Part shown: one piece after another, positions 52,841 to 63,517 of the stretch | Position numbering within the stretch: position 1 is the first letter of the stretch | Layout of the letters: each line of letters opens with the position of its first letter | Assembly: GCA_020086605.1 (NCBI GenBank) | Contig: JACBWW010000094.1 | Span: 650,024 to 714,023 of the forward strand | Direction of reading: 5' to 3' | Length of the DNA stretch: 64,000 bases | DNA from: Lanius collurio | Lineage: Eukaryota; Chordata; Aves; Passeriformes; Laniidae | The notes under the pieces: generated by a model | The model's database searches: none | Seen by the model: the letters and a program-made list of their open reading frames with translations, nothing else | What the model was told of the DNA's origin: nothing | Position numbers and translations under genes: made by a program

Positions 52841-53639
52841 TTTCTGTCACCCACAAAGGGTTCTCCCCTCACTGACCGCCCCTGGCATCGCCACCCACAC
52901 GGACCCTCCTGTTTGGGCAATTGCAGGAAACGGGATGGGCCAGAAAACACGGAATCATCTGGCTCTGTAATCGTGGAAAGGGACTTAAAAACCATGTGAG
53001 AGATGTATAAAACGTCAGTAAAGGAGAATGATTTGATCTTTACTCGTGATAGATCTCCAAGGTTATATATAACAACCCTGCGAGGAGGGTTCAGCGCCAT
53101 TTAGGAATAAGGAATGAAATATCCATGATATTTGTCAATCCAAATTTTACAGCTCTTAAATAAGCGCAAAAGGGCGCCAGAGATGAAAAACACCCTGTAG
53201 TTGGTGTTTTTTTAAAGGCGTTTGCCCAGATTTAGGGCCTTGATAAAATGTATTAAATCTTTAAAGGTTTTAATGAATCTAGTATGTGTTTCATAAATCA
53301 CAAGCCTCTGCTCAGCCCCTCTCAGTTTAATAAGGGTAAACTAGGAAATTGCTCTGAGCTGGAGCAAAATGCATCCATGGAATATTGAAAAGTAATAGAT
53401 TTTTAAATGTGGGGTGTTCTGGCTCGCAGGAGAGGTTTTGCTTCATAACACCGGCACTATATCACTGCCCTGAACGGGAAACCAGCTGTGGCCACGTGTT
53501 TAACAGCATCAAGATGTGAACCACCACAAAGGTAAATATTATTTGTAATAATCCTAAAAAAAAAAAAAAAAGCCAAAAAGGATCATTACTGCTGGACCCG
53601 AGGCCAGGAACATTCAGTGGTGTCTGTGCCGCAGCGCTC

Positions 53640-53649
53640 NNNNNNNNNN
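53640..53649. other. Assembly gap (10 N)
   Basis: Ten N between gcagcgctc and catcagtggt. A nominal-size gap; the true missing length is unknown. Confidence 0.97.
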
Positions 53650-54984
53650 CATCAGTGGTGTGGAGGAGCTCGGACAGGCCTCCAGGAGAGAGATTTATTT
53701 GTGGGATTCCGGGAAGGGCTGGGGAAACCTCAGCGAGGTGCCGAAGCCCAGGTCAGGAGTCATCCCTGGTTCGGGGATATATTTAGAGCAGGATAATGTA
53801 AGCGACAGGAGGGAAAAAAATAAAAAATCCGTGGAGGAGGTGCAGATCCGTCCCCTTGGCTGGGAGTTACTGGATGATCCGAGCCAGGGAACAGATAGTT
53901 GGATTTCCCTTATTTCTCCCTTCAAATAAATCACAACTCCAGAGGCCTTTAAACTCTGCAACATGATCTGTTCCAATAAGGAAGGGAATGAAAGGCTGCG
54001 TCTCTCTGGAAGCCTTCAGAGCCATAAATCTCCTATGTACAAACACAGACCAGATTTCCAAGTGCATTTATTTTATTGTATTGTTTTAACAGAAAAATCA
54101 AACTGCAATAAACTCTGTCCCTCATTAGCTGTCTCCATATCCAGGCCAAACGCTGCTAACGAATAAAATCAGGACAAAGGAATGTGTGTGTGGGTCCAAG
54201 GCCTGGCTGGGCGCTGACCCCCCGAAAGGCACTTCCCTCTGAGCCCCATGGAGGTGTGGGATGAGGGGAGCCAAGGGGGTGGCTCCTGCACTGCCCATTG
54301 CTGCAGGTTTGCTGGGGGTTGTCACCCCCAAATCCAGCATCCCTGCCATGACCTGGCATCACTGCCATGGACCTGGCATCCCTCCCTGGCTCCCACCACA
54401 GCAGCTGGAGTTTAGTTTAGGGGTTTCCTGCTTCAGTTTCTTGTGGTCCCCAATGTGCACCCCAAGCAAGACACCACAGAGCAGTGGGAACACGAGGCAG
54501 TTTGGATGAGTGCTCCCCACGCTCCGTGAGACCCCCACAGCTGCCCACGTGAAGGGGCTGCAGAATTAGGGCTGAACTCATTAAGCGCCGGGTCAAACCC
54601 CAAACTGGTGATCAGGGCAGTTCTGGAGTTGTTGGTCATTAATCATCTGCTGACAGTCCCGAAGGGTCCGGCGGCTCTCAGGGGGTTGGAGAGCTCAGGG
54701 ACAGGGATGTGGCTGGCACCGGTGGCAGTGTCCCCAGCAACCCCCATGGAGCATTCAGCACCCCCAAACCCACCCCAGGGGACACCCATGGAGGGAGCAG
54801 GGCTGTCACATCCCAAGCACAGGAGATTCAGCAACTTGGTCTGATCCAGGGAAAAGGCAAAAATCAGTCCCAAGCAGCCCGGGAAGGAACAAGGAGCCTG
54901 TCTGCAGGATTCATGGCACCGAGCCGGAGAGCCCAGAGCAGCGCCCGCGCCGCGCGGGTCCCGCCTCAGCCCACGGAGAAATTC

Positions 54985-55150
54985 CTGACTTATTGAATCA
55001 CATTTGTCATCCCTAAATACATATGCAGGCCCGTGTTTCTGAATCCATAAACATCTTTAACTAACTCCGCTCAGCGAGGCCTCTTTCAGCAGTAATTTAT
55101 ATTTAACTTTTTCCATATGCAGGGCCTGTTGCGTTGGTGTCATTTCCGGG
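54985..55150. promoter_or_regulatory. Candidate conserved enhancer, ERLIN2-ZNF703 spacer
   Basis: AT-rich island in GC-rich surroundings, with dense homeodomain/POU-like words: attgaatcacatttgtcat, taaatacatatgcagg, agtaatttatatttaac. The word atatgcagg occurs twice, at 55021 and about 55115. Coding is excluded by stops in all frames. Confidence 0.4.
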
Positions 55151-58100
55151 AAAACCAGGGGGGCTCGGGGGGAGCCGGGGGCGCGGGGGGCGCGGGGGGA
55201 GCGTGGCGTGTCTTGGCCCGCTGGAGCAGCCCAGCTGCTGGCACGGCGCGAGAAATCCACCCGGCAGAGCCAGTGCTCATTAATCATTTGAACTACTAAA
55301 CTGCCAGCTCCTTTCAAGATCTTTCAAGAAGTGTTTTCACCCAAAATAGAGTTGAAAACGCGCCGGGCCCTACTTTCAGAGTCTCATCCATCTGGCCATT
55401 ATGGGGAGTGTCAGGCAGCTCTGACAGACAAGGCTGCTCTGTTCGAGGGGCCCCGGCCCCACAACCTGTCATATCGCAGGGCTGATGGCATCTGACAGCT
55501 CCATTTGTACCTCCCCGGGAGATGAAAGGGCTGTTCCCGGCGGTGGGAGAAGGGCACGGGGAGAGGGATGAGCAGGGGCACTCTGGGGTGCCAGCAGCGG
55601 CCCTGGCACCGCGCTGGCTCCACGGAGAGAACACCCCTCTCCCCAGGAGCCCATTGCTGCCCCAGGGTGTGATCAAAGGCCGGGGGTCTGTGCCCATTGC
55701 CCACCCCTGGCTGTGGTGCTGAGCTCTCCCCATGCCCTGCTGGCACAGAGAACCCGGAGCTGCCAGCCCTGCCCTGGCCTCCGTGTCCCCCAAACTCACC
55801 TGGAGTGTGCAGGTGCTGTGCACACCCCCAGTGCTCAGAGCCAGACCCCAAATCCAGCACGACAGACCCAGTGCTCCGAGAGCTTCCCCCATGGCCAAGG
55901 GAGCTCAAGGTCTGCCCACACACCAGGACATCCCAAAAGCAGGTGAACGGCTGCCGAATCCTGGTGCTCCCTTTGGAGGGTTCCCTAGGCAGGAACCCCT
56001 CAGTGCTGCAGGATTTTTGAGCCAGTGCAGCAACTTGGAAAAGTTTGGGAATTATCTTGGCAGCAGTGGGGACAGAGCACATCTCTGCAGCCAGAGGAGC
56101 AGACATGGTGCACACCCAGCCAGCCCCATCTGTCCCAGTTGTTCCCAGTACAAAACACAACCAGAGACTGTGGGAACCCCAGAAGCAATGAAGGGCTTTT
56201 GGCTTCACTTCCATTTTGCCCAGAACACAGCTCTTCTCACCTCCAAGGAGGACTGTCCTTCTCCAGCCTGTCAGATGTTACCAGGATTGTGCAAGGGAAC
56301 AGGAACAAAACTCCACAAAGGCAACACTGCTCCAGCAGAAACAAGGAGTCACTTTTATGGGAGCTCCTGGCCTTGCTGCCGTCCTTGGTGAAGAGCAGCC
56401 CCATCCTTCTCATCCAGAGAGAAAAATACATCAAATCTTTTGGGTGCTTCACTCTCCCCTCTCCTCCCTCCAGGAAGGGCAGAGAGGATGGTGAGGATTC
56501 AGCAAGAAACATCCAGAACATCTTGGACAGTCCCCATCTCTCTCCCGTCCTTCACTCTTGGAGCCCCCCAGCCACCCCTCCTGCAGGAGCTGCTCAAGGA
56601 GAGGTGGCACTGGGACCTCAGGCTCCCACTGGTCCCTTTTTCTTTGGTGCGGCAGCATCTCCCTCTCCCACAGATGCACCAGTGAAGATGCAGGGGCTGC
56701 TGTGGTGGGCACCAGCACAGCCCAAAGTGCTGCTGGGAGCCACCCTTTGCAGATGTGGGGGGCACAAAAAAGGCCACTTCAGTTCTCTGTTCCACTGACG
56801 TGTCTGCAGGAGGGGTCTGTCAAGCCCCCAAAGCCACCAGATGCCCAGGATGTTGCATGTCCTTTGTCCGCTTCCAGATTTTGCCAGGCCAGGAGGGATG
56901 ATCCATGAATTCTGGGACCACAAGGAGTTGGAAGAGGTCACATTGCACCCTGCGCAGTATCAGGTGTCCTGTGCAGCTCTGCTCAGCCCATGGGGGTCAG
57001 CTCTGATAGCAGCGTCAGCATTCCACATCACCTATGGCACAGGCACCTCCCCTGTGGGTCCATCCTCATGCAGGTCACATCCTCCTGTCCTGTCTCCTGC
57101 ACCACGCTGGAAGGTGGCATGAAACCATGGCAAAGCTGCTCCTGGAGATTTCCATAAACACCTTTAGAAAACACAACGGTCTGTGCAAATCTGTCATTGT
57201 GACTCGAGCTACAGGACCACGCTCTGTGCACGGAGCTGTCAGCTGAGCGCCTTCCCCTGCACTCCCCGGCGAGGTCCAGCTGAAATGTTTGCATGTAAGG
57301 GATCAGCACTCTCCAGGTATTCATCACAATAAACAGAGGGGTAACTGAACCAGCAGCACGAGCGGGATCACTCCCACACCGCGGTGCCAACCTGTGCGAG
57401 GGGCTGTGCCCTGCAGGGAACGGCTGTGGCCAGAGCAGAGCCAGCCTCAGGACCAGAGATTTGTCACCCTGTGCTGGATCATCACGCTGGTCAGACACTG
57501 CAGAAGAGGGAAACCATGGCCACGGGTCACACTGGGCACTTCCCATGGGGTCACTGGTGACCAGCCAAGGCTGGGTGTCCTGGTGTGGCAAAGAAGATGT
57601 CAGCGTATCGCTGCTGGAAGCTGGAACCAGAGCTGCTGGAGGATTTGTACCACACGCCCATTCATGGCCAGGGCAGAGGCAGCAGCAGCTCTTCAGCTGC
57701 TATCCAGAGTCAGAGGAAAGTCCACCCCCATCCATGGCACTCCTGGCCACTGCAGTGCCCCGGGTGCTTGCCCATGCTCTTCTGGCTTTGGCGCCTTGAG
57801 TTCTTTGCCCTTCTCCACTCACCTCGTCCAGGGCCTCTTGTCACTTGTGCTGTCCCACTGCTTGGAGTGGCTGGAGGCGAATGCCAGGCCAGGGCAGCAC
57901 AGGGTTCTGGCGGGGCTGTGCTCACGGTGCCAACCCAGGGGCAGCTCCACAGCCCGGTGCTGCCCCGGCCGCTCCACGTCACCGCCGGATGCTCCAGCTG
58001 CTCCCTTCCTGCAGGGCTCAGTGCACAGCTCTGGCTCAGCACCTCCGCTGCCATCTCCAAGCACGGCTCTGCCCCTCCGGGTCTGCTTTCAGCTTGTGCA

Positions 58101-58779
58101 GCACGAAGCACGTCCCAAAGCAAACCCCTGACCCCAGACTGGGCAAAGGGATGCTGGTGGGGGGACAGGAGGTGTCCACGCCACTCTGGCTTTGAGGACA
58201 AACAGAGCCCGTGTTCTCCGTGGCTTCCACCAGTGCTCACGTGGAAAGAAAAGCTGCTTTATGCAGCTGAGGAACTTCTCATCCACCCACCATGGCTCTG
58301 CTCTGGCCCATGCCTCCGCATCCCGACCTGACCCCTTGGCAGGCTCCAGCCCTCGAGGACGCTGTGCTCTGCTCTGGACTCTGAAACGCCTTGTACGTCT
58401 GCGGGCAGCCACCTCTGCATCACCTAAAAGACATCGGGGATTTTTGTGCAGGAGAGGAAGGAAAACAACAAGAAAAAATAGGGCCTGGCTCTTTCATTCA
58501 CGTATTTATTGGGCGGACAGCGTGGCTGTGGTCAGCTGGGCTTCGGGCTTTACAGACGGGGATATTTATAAGGCACGCGGAGCGGCTCGGCGTGTGCGTC
58601 CAAGTCATTCCTTCCCCGGCACAGGGGATAATGTTGCCTTTGTTCGGCTGCCTCCGGCACAGCAGAGCGTGCCGTGCCGCTCGGCCGGGCCCCTCGCCGT
58701 GCTCCGACAGTCCCGGCGCAGCCCCGCTCCTTCCACACACACCACGGCCCCGGCAACTGCCACGATAAATCAATAGGAA

Positions 58780-59560
58780 AGGAGAGGCTGCCAGTTAGAC
58801 TAAACAAGTGCATTTGCAAGGATTGCTAACCCTCATTAATCACTCTGACAGTCCTAAAAACACATTTCCCCTTTAATGACTGTATTTGGATAATCAGAGC
58901 TTTTTCCTTGCGGCGTGGGGTGAGTGACGGTGGGCGCGACTTCAGCGAGCACCGGGGTCACCGGCGAGTCAAGCACTGCAGGTCCCCAGCAGCTCCAGGC
59001 GAGCTGGAGAAGGTGCTGCTGTGCCTTGGGGAAAGGAGCCACCAGCACAGCCCCAACACTGCTGTCCCCATGTCTGACACCCACCGGTGTCCTCCCAGCC
59101 CCAGCTGGATTTGAAAAGGTCTTTTTCTGTCTCTCCATGTTGTCTTTAGGTGACTTTTGCCTCCTGGAGAGGTTTGAAACCTCGCACATTTTTCTGTATA
59201 AATGATGCAACACATTAATGCACAGCACATTATGAAAATGGTAATTCAAACCCATACAACTCTAAATTAAGCCATACATTATCCGACCCACTCAGCCATA
59301 TATTTTGCAGAAAGACAGGATTGAATCAAATCAAACCGAAACTGTGGAGTGCAGGTTGTTAGACAGAATGATTAATAAAGTGCATCCCAGTGCTCTTATT
59401 ATAAAATGAATTCCGCAATAACCTGGGCATACATTACACAGGGAGTTATTTAATATATTGGCAACGCGACTGTTCCCCAGCAGCTTCAGCCCAAGTGCCG
59501 CCGCTATCAGATGATACTCGCAGTGTTTACACGGTCTGGCCCCGCTGCTGCAGTCCTTAG
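58780..59560. promoter_or_regulatory. Candidate conserved regulatory block 3' of ZNF703
   Basis: The longest AT-rich island of the spacer, in three parts: 58780-58910 (cattaatcactctgacagt), 59190-59420 (aaatgatgcaacacattaat, gtaattcaaacccatacaac) and 59420-59530 (aataacctgggcatacatta, ttatttaatatattggcaac). Low CpG, many TAAT cores, no repeat identity and no frame conservation. Confidence 0.4.
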
Positions 59561-61412
59561 GGAGGGGAAAAATATTCCTCAGGGAACCTCCTGCTCGGCA
59601 GCACGCATCCAAGCAGCATCCAGCCCTACCGTGGGTGAAGGGAAGGCACACAGGCTTGTTTTTGGAGTGGGGACCATCCGGGTGTGGGGAGGGTTTGTGG
59701 GAGAGGGGCATGGAGCTTTGCGGTAAGGAGGGATGCAGCTGGCAGCTCTGGGAGAAGGCTCTGGCAGGGTGAGGGCCGTGCAGCCCCCTGCCCAGGCTGC
59801 TCCATGGCTGGGACGTGGCACGGCCCCGGCAGCCCCAACAGCCAGAGTGGCTGTGCTGGGTGTCCTGATTTTGGCACTGGGCTACCACACCTCGAGGTTC
59901 TGTGGCATTGCCCTCCTGCCCCGCAGCATGAGGTGCCCAGCCATGCCCAGGGACTGGCACGGTGGGACAAAATTCCAACGCAAGAACCTGTGACAGGATT
60001 GGCATCACAAAGCCACAGCTGAGGAGCCACGATTTATGATGGGGACCGGCAGTGCCTGAGCGAGGCCGACACCGAGCAGCATCACCAGTGGGGGTGGGGG
60101 CCACATCCAGAGAGAAGCAATGCTCCCGAGGGACGGGGGGGGCTGGATACCTCCCATGCCACCCGAGGGAACGCACTGGAGCTGCTCTGCCCACCGCCCC
60201 TGGCACCCTGCTCCATGGCCTGCATCAGCTGCCAAAGGACTCAGCACCCAGCACAGGGACACAGGAGACACCAGGAGTGGCTGCACCAGCCTGGCCTGGC
60301 ATCCCCTTCCTGCTGTGCCCACGGGACAGAGCAAACATCCACAGCAAAGTCCCCCTGCTCCAACCTCAGTCCTGCAAACCCCAGGCCCTCATCCAGCAAA
60401 CATCCCACCTGGCAGGAGCAACAGCACCACGGGCACAACCGGAGCCCAGCTGCATCCACACAGGGCAAGGGGCAGCCACAAACCCCCAAAAGCAGCTTCC
60501 TCTAGCCCTGGGGAGCTCAGAACAGAGCCAAACTGGCCCCTGGACCACCAGCCTCTCCCAGTGCCATAGGAAACCCAGGCTGGGCCCTCCCACCGGCCGC
60601 ACGCCCGAAGCCACGCTCGAGGCACAAGCAGGGAAATAAAAATCCCTTCGGTAAAAGTAGTCCCTGTTCTCAGCACATTATTTCTCAGCTCAAAATACAC
60701 AAAGGAATTTAAACACAGGGCATAAAGCAATATCGAGAAGGCAATTAACAGGGATTAATTGCGTGACTCACTGAAATGCAACAGGAGGAAGGCAGAAAAA
60801 TACAAATGGTGTGGGGCAATGGGGCATGCAGGATTTCAAAGGGGAGCAGGTTTCAAAGGCCGGGGGTCCCACTGCTGGAGGAAAAGCACTTTCCTTGAGG
60901 CATGGCGTGGGCAGAGCCCCTGCCCGGCTGAGCCCCCCAACATGGCGGGGATGGAGCCAGACCGTGTCAGACCATTCATCACCCTCCTCTCCCGGCACAA
61001 AGATCGAATGGGAGCAGACAGAACCCCCCCCAGCTCCTCGCCACCCTCACACCGAGGTCCGGGACCCCGCTTCTGCTGCAATTCCACCCCTAAAACTGCA
61101 CCCCTGGAAGGGGTGACCACCCTCTCCCCAGAGCTACCCGGGGGCACCGGGGCTCCCGCTCTCACCCCGCTCAAATGCCTTCTCGAACCTTCCCTCCGCC
61201 GCCACGCGTGGGAACACCGTGGGCACGGACACGTGGGGAGGGGCCGCGGAGCTCGCGGGGCCCCGCCGGGACCGCACCCGGGGCTCGGCTCGGTCCCGCG
61301 AGGCTCCGGTGTCGCCGCCGCCGCCGCTAGATGGTGCTGGGCCCCCGCGGCCCCCGCCGGCCCCCCGGGCAGGGACGAGACCAGACCAGAGCGTGGGTAC
61401 AACCAAGAGCCG

Positions 61413-61418
61413 TTTATT
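61413..61418 (-). promoter_or_regulatory. ZNF703: ZNF703 poly(A) signal
   Basis: AATAAA on the minus strand (plus-strand cgtttattaac) about 720 bp after the ZNF703 stop, beside GC-rich sequence. It is the best transcript end for ZNF703. Confidence 0.6.
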
Positions 61419-62140
61419 AACAAAATCAGACTTACCGGGGCTCGTCCGCCCGCCCGGGGCCGCCGGTCCTGCCGCTGCGCCCGCCGCTCCTCCGGTCCCC
61501 CCCGGGACGAGGGGGACACGCGGGGTCCTGCAGCCCACGGCGGGGCGCGGCCGCGGGGGGAGCTCGGCCTGGGGTGACCATCACCCGGCCGGCGTCCGCA
61601 GCCCCCCCGGCCCCGGACATAGCGCAAAAAAAAAGAAAACAAAAAAAACCAAAAAAAGAAAAGAAATAATAATAATTAAAAAAAAAATAAAAGGAAAAAA
61701 ATTTAAAACCCCAAAAATTAAAAATAAGAAAAAAATTACATCTGCGAGTTACAAACGCAGAGAACAGAATCCCAGAGCGATAAACGCAGAGGGGGAGGAG
61801 GAAAATTCCTTTTTTTTTTTTTTTTGCTTTTCCATGTGTGGCAGGAGTCATGCAAGAATTTCTCAGGAGGGAAATTAAGAAGGGGATGGAAAAAAAAAAT
61901 TCAAAAGAAACAGAAGGGGAAAATCAAAGCCCCACACCTGCAAAGTAAAGAGGGATTTTTTTTTTTTTGCTTTTTTCGAGTTTTTTTTTTTTTTTTTGGA
62001 CACAGACTTTTGCATACCATTGATTCATTGGTGTATAATGCACTTATATTCCCAGCTTTAAGCTAACATACAGTAATAAATACAGAGTCCAAGGAGGGCG
62101 CGGGGCGCTGGGGCTCGGGTGCTGAGCCGGGCCGAGGCGG
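61419..62140 (-). other. ZNF703: ZNF703 3' UTR with homopolymer blocks
   Basis: Predicted 3' UTR. On the plus strand it holds an A-rich tract (61625-61740), T16 (61810-61825), A10 (61890-61899), T13 (61956-61968) and T17 (61981-61997). The transcript therefore has a long U-rich block preceded by A-rich blocks. The part next to the stop is AT-rich but complex (taagctaacatacagtaata). Confidence 0.6.
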
Positions 62141-63517
62141 TTACTGATATCCCAGTGCGGAAGCTGACGTGAGTCTTTGGCCGTAGAGCGCGTACGGGGA
62201 GTAGTAAGGTCCGGCGGCCGGCAAGGAGGGCACGGGCAGGGCGCCGGCCGTGGGCAAGTGGCTCTTGCCGTAAGGGTGGTACCTGTTTAGTCCCAAAGTG
62301 TGTGGGCTCCTCAAGGAGAGCGAGGCCGGTAACGTGTTGGGGCTCCCGGGGGCGGCGGGCGGGAGGTGGAGGTGGCAGGAGGCCGCGGAGCCCAGCCCGG
62401 AGGTAGGGTAACCCGCCAAGAGTTTCTCGGCCCCCGGCAGGGCTGTGTGGGTCCGTAGGTGGGTGAGCAGCTCCTCCGAGGTGGCAAACCTCTTGTCGCA
62501 GGGTCCGCTGGCAGACACCCAGTTGCATATGTGGGGCAGGGGGTCGTTCTGCAGCATGAAGCCGTAGGTGTAGAGAGGGTGGCCGGGCAGGCTGGGGGTG
62601 CCGCTGGAGGAGAGCGTGGTGTGCACCGAGTGCAGGGGGTGTGTGGGGTACACCAAGGGGTATCCGCTCTTGAGGCTGCCGGGGTCGTGCACGCAGCTGG
62701 AGCAGTTGCTGGAGCCCAGGTGCGAGGCGCTGTGGTAGCTCAGGCAATACGGGTCCCGGCATAATCCCTGCATGAAGGAGGGCGGCGAGGCCCCGGTGAG
62801 CGGGCTGGAGCTGGGCGGTTTGCCCGGCAGCCCCAGCGCCCCCGGCAGCTGGCTGCTCACCAGCCCCGGCTTGGTGGGGTCCAGCCCGGGCACGAACTGG
62901 GACGGGTAGCCGGCGTATGCACCGACGATGGAGCCGTGGTAGCCGATGCTGGAGGGCGGCAGGGGGAAGACGGAGTGGCCCGGCTTGTAGGGTGAGACGG
63001 GGGCCACATGGCCGGCGGGCGGCAGGGCGGGGGGCTCCGACTTGCGGCCCGAGGGGGGCTCGCCGTGCGCCCCGGGCTCCGCCGCCCCGCGCCCCAGCGC
63101 CCCGCCCGTCCCCTCGGGGCTGGGCTTGCCCCCCTCGGGCTCCTTCTTCTCCTCGGCGCCCTTGGGGTCGGGGTGCTGCGGCGAGGCCCCGCGGGAGCCG
63201 CCGGGCGAGGCGGCGGCGTGCGGGGGGAACGGCGGGCACGCGGCGCTGGGCACCCGAAAGCCGGCCTTGTCCGCGCCGCCCTCCTTGCGCGGCTCCCCGC
63301 CGCCCTTCGAGTAGGGCTTGAAGCTCGACTTGTCCTCGGCGGGCGCGTCCCCGCTGCCCGGCGGCTTCAGCGCGGCGGGGCGGGCAGAGGGCTCCTTCTC
63401 GGCGGCGGGCGCGGCGGAGGCCACGGCGTTCAGCTTGGAGGAGGGCGGCGGGTCGGGCTTCCCGATCTGCGAGCAGGTCTGGGCCAGCAGCGCCAGCGGG
63501 CTCTTCTTGGCGTCCAG
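62141..63517 (-). CDS. ZNF703: Zinc finger protein 703 (NET/Nlz family), last exon; 5' part off window
   Basis: Nuclear corepressor of the NET/Nlz family that binds Groucho/TLE and other corepressor partners and acts in hindbrain, eye and mammary programmes. The exon starts after an acceptor (gcccgcag on the minus strand) in phase 0 and encodes 458 residues. They begin LDAKKSPLALLAQTCSQIGK, the Sp/buttonhead-like motif. A Groucho-type FKPY motif is at 63311-63322. A Pro/Ser/Gly-rich middle has the conserved HVAPVSPYKPGHSVFPLPPS. A single atypical C2H2 finger (CNWVSASGPCDKRFATSEEL, then HLRTHT; about 62443-62530) precedes the end LYGQRLTSASALGYQ. The human homopolymeric Ser and Ala runs are mostly absent here. 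Exon 1 lies beyond 64000. Confidence 0.96.
   Translation of the reverse strand: MDAKKSPLALLAQTCSQIGKPDPPPSSKLNAVASAAPAAEKEPSARPAALKPPGSGDAPAEDKSSFKPYSKGGGEPRKEGGADKAGFRVPSAACPPFPPHAAASPGGSRGASPQHPDPKGAEEKKEPEGGKPSPEGTGGALGRGAAEPGAHGEPPSGRKSEPPALPPAGHVAPVSPYKPGHSVFPLPPSSIGYHGSIVGAYAGYPSQFVPGLDPTKPGLVSSQLPGALGLPGKPPSSSPLTGASPPSFMQGLCRDPYCLSYHSASHLGSSNCSSCVHDPGSLKSGYPLVYPTHPLHSVHTTLSSSGTPSLPGHPLYTYGFMLQNDPLPHICNWVSASGPCDKRFATSEELLTHLRTHTALPGAEKLLAGYPTSGLGSAASCHLHLPPAAPGSPNTLPASLSLRSPHTLGLNRYHPYGKSHLPTAGALPVPSLPAAGPYYSPYALYGQRLTSASALGYQ

Larger units (their letters stand above)
52841..61394. other. Gene-free spacer between ERLIN2 and ZNF703
   Basis: 8.5 kb with no supported exon on either strand. 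Long frames here sit in GC-rich sequence and show no domain or splice logic. The content includes a poly(A) run of 16 (53556-53571), a 10-N gap, and several AT-rich islands (53880-54130, 54985-55150, 57110-57350, 58780-59560, 60640-60790) rich in TAAT and TTTAAT motifs. Confidence 0.7.

Noticed and set aside
55411..56214. 267-codon frame in the ERLIN2-ZNF703 spacer
   Set aside because: No domain, no splice logic and no similarity I recognise; expected by chance in GC-rich DNA.
57394..58331. Overlapping 245- and 248-codon frames in the spacer
   Set aside because: Two long frames in the same place in different phases point to low stop density, not to a gene.
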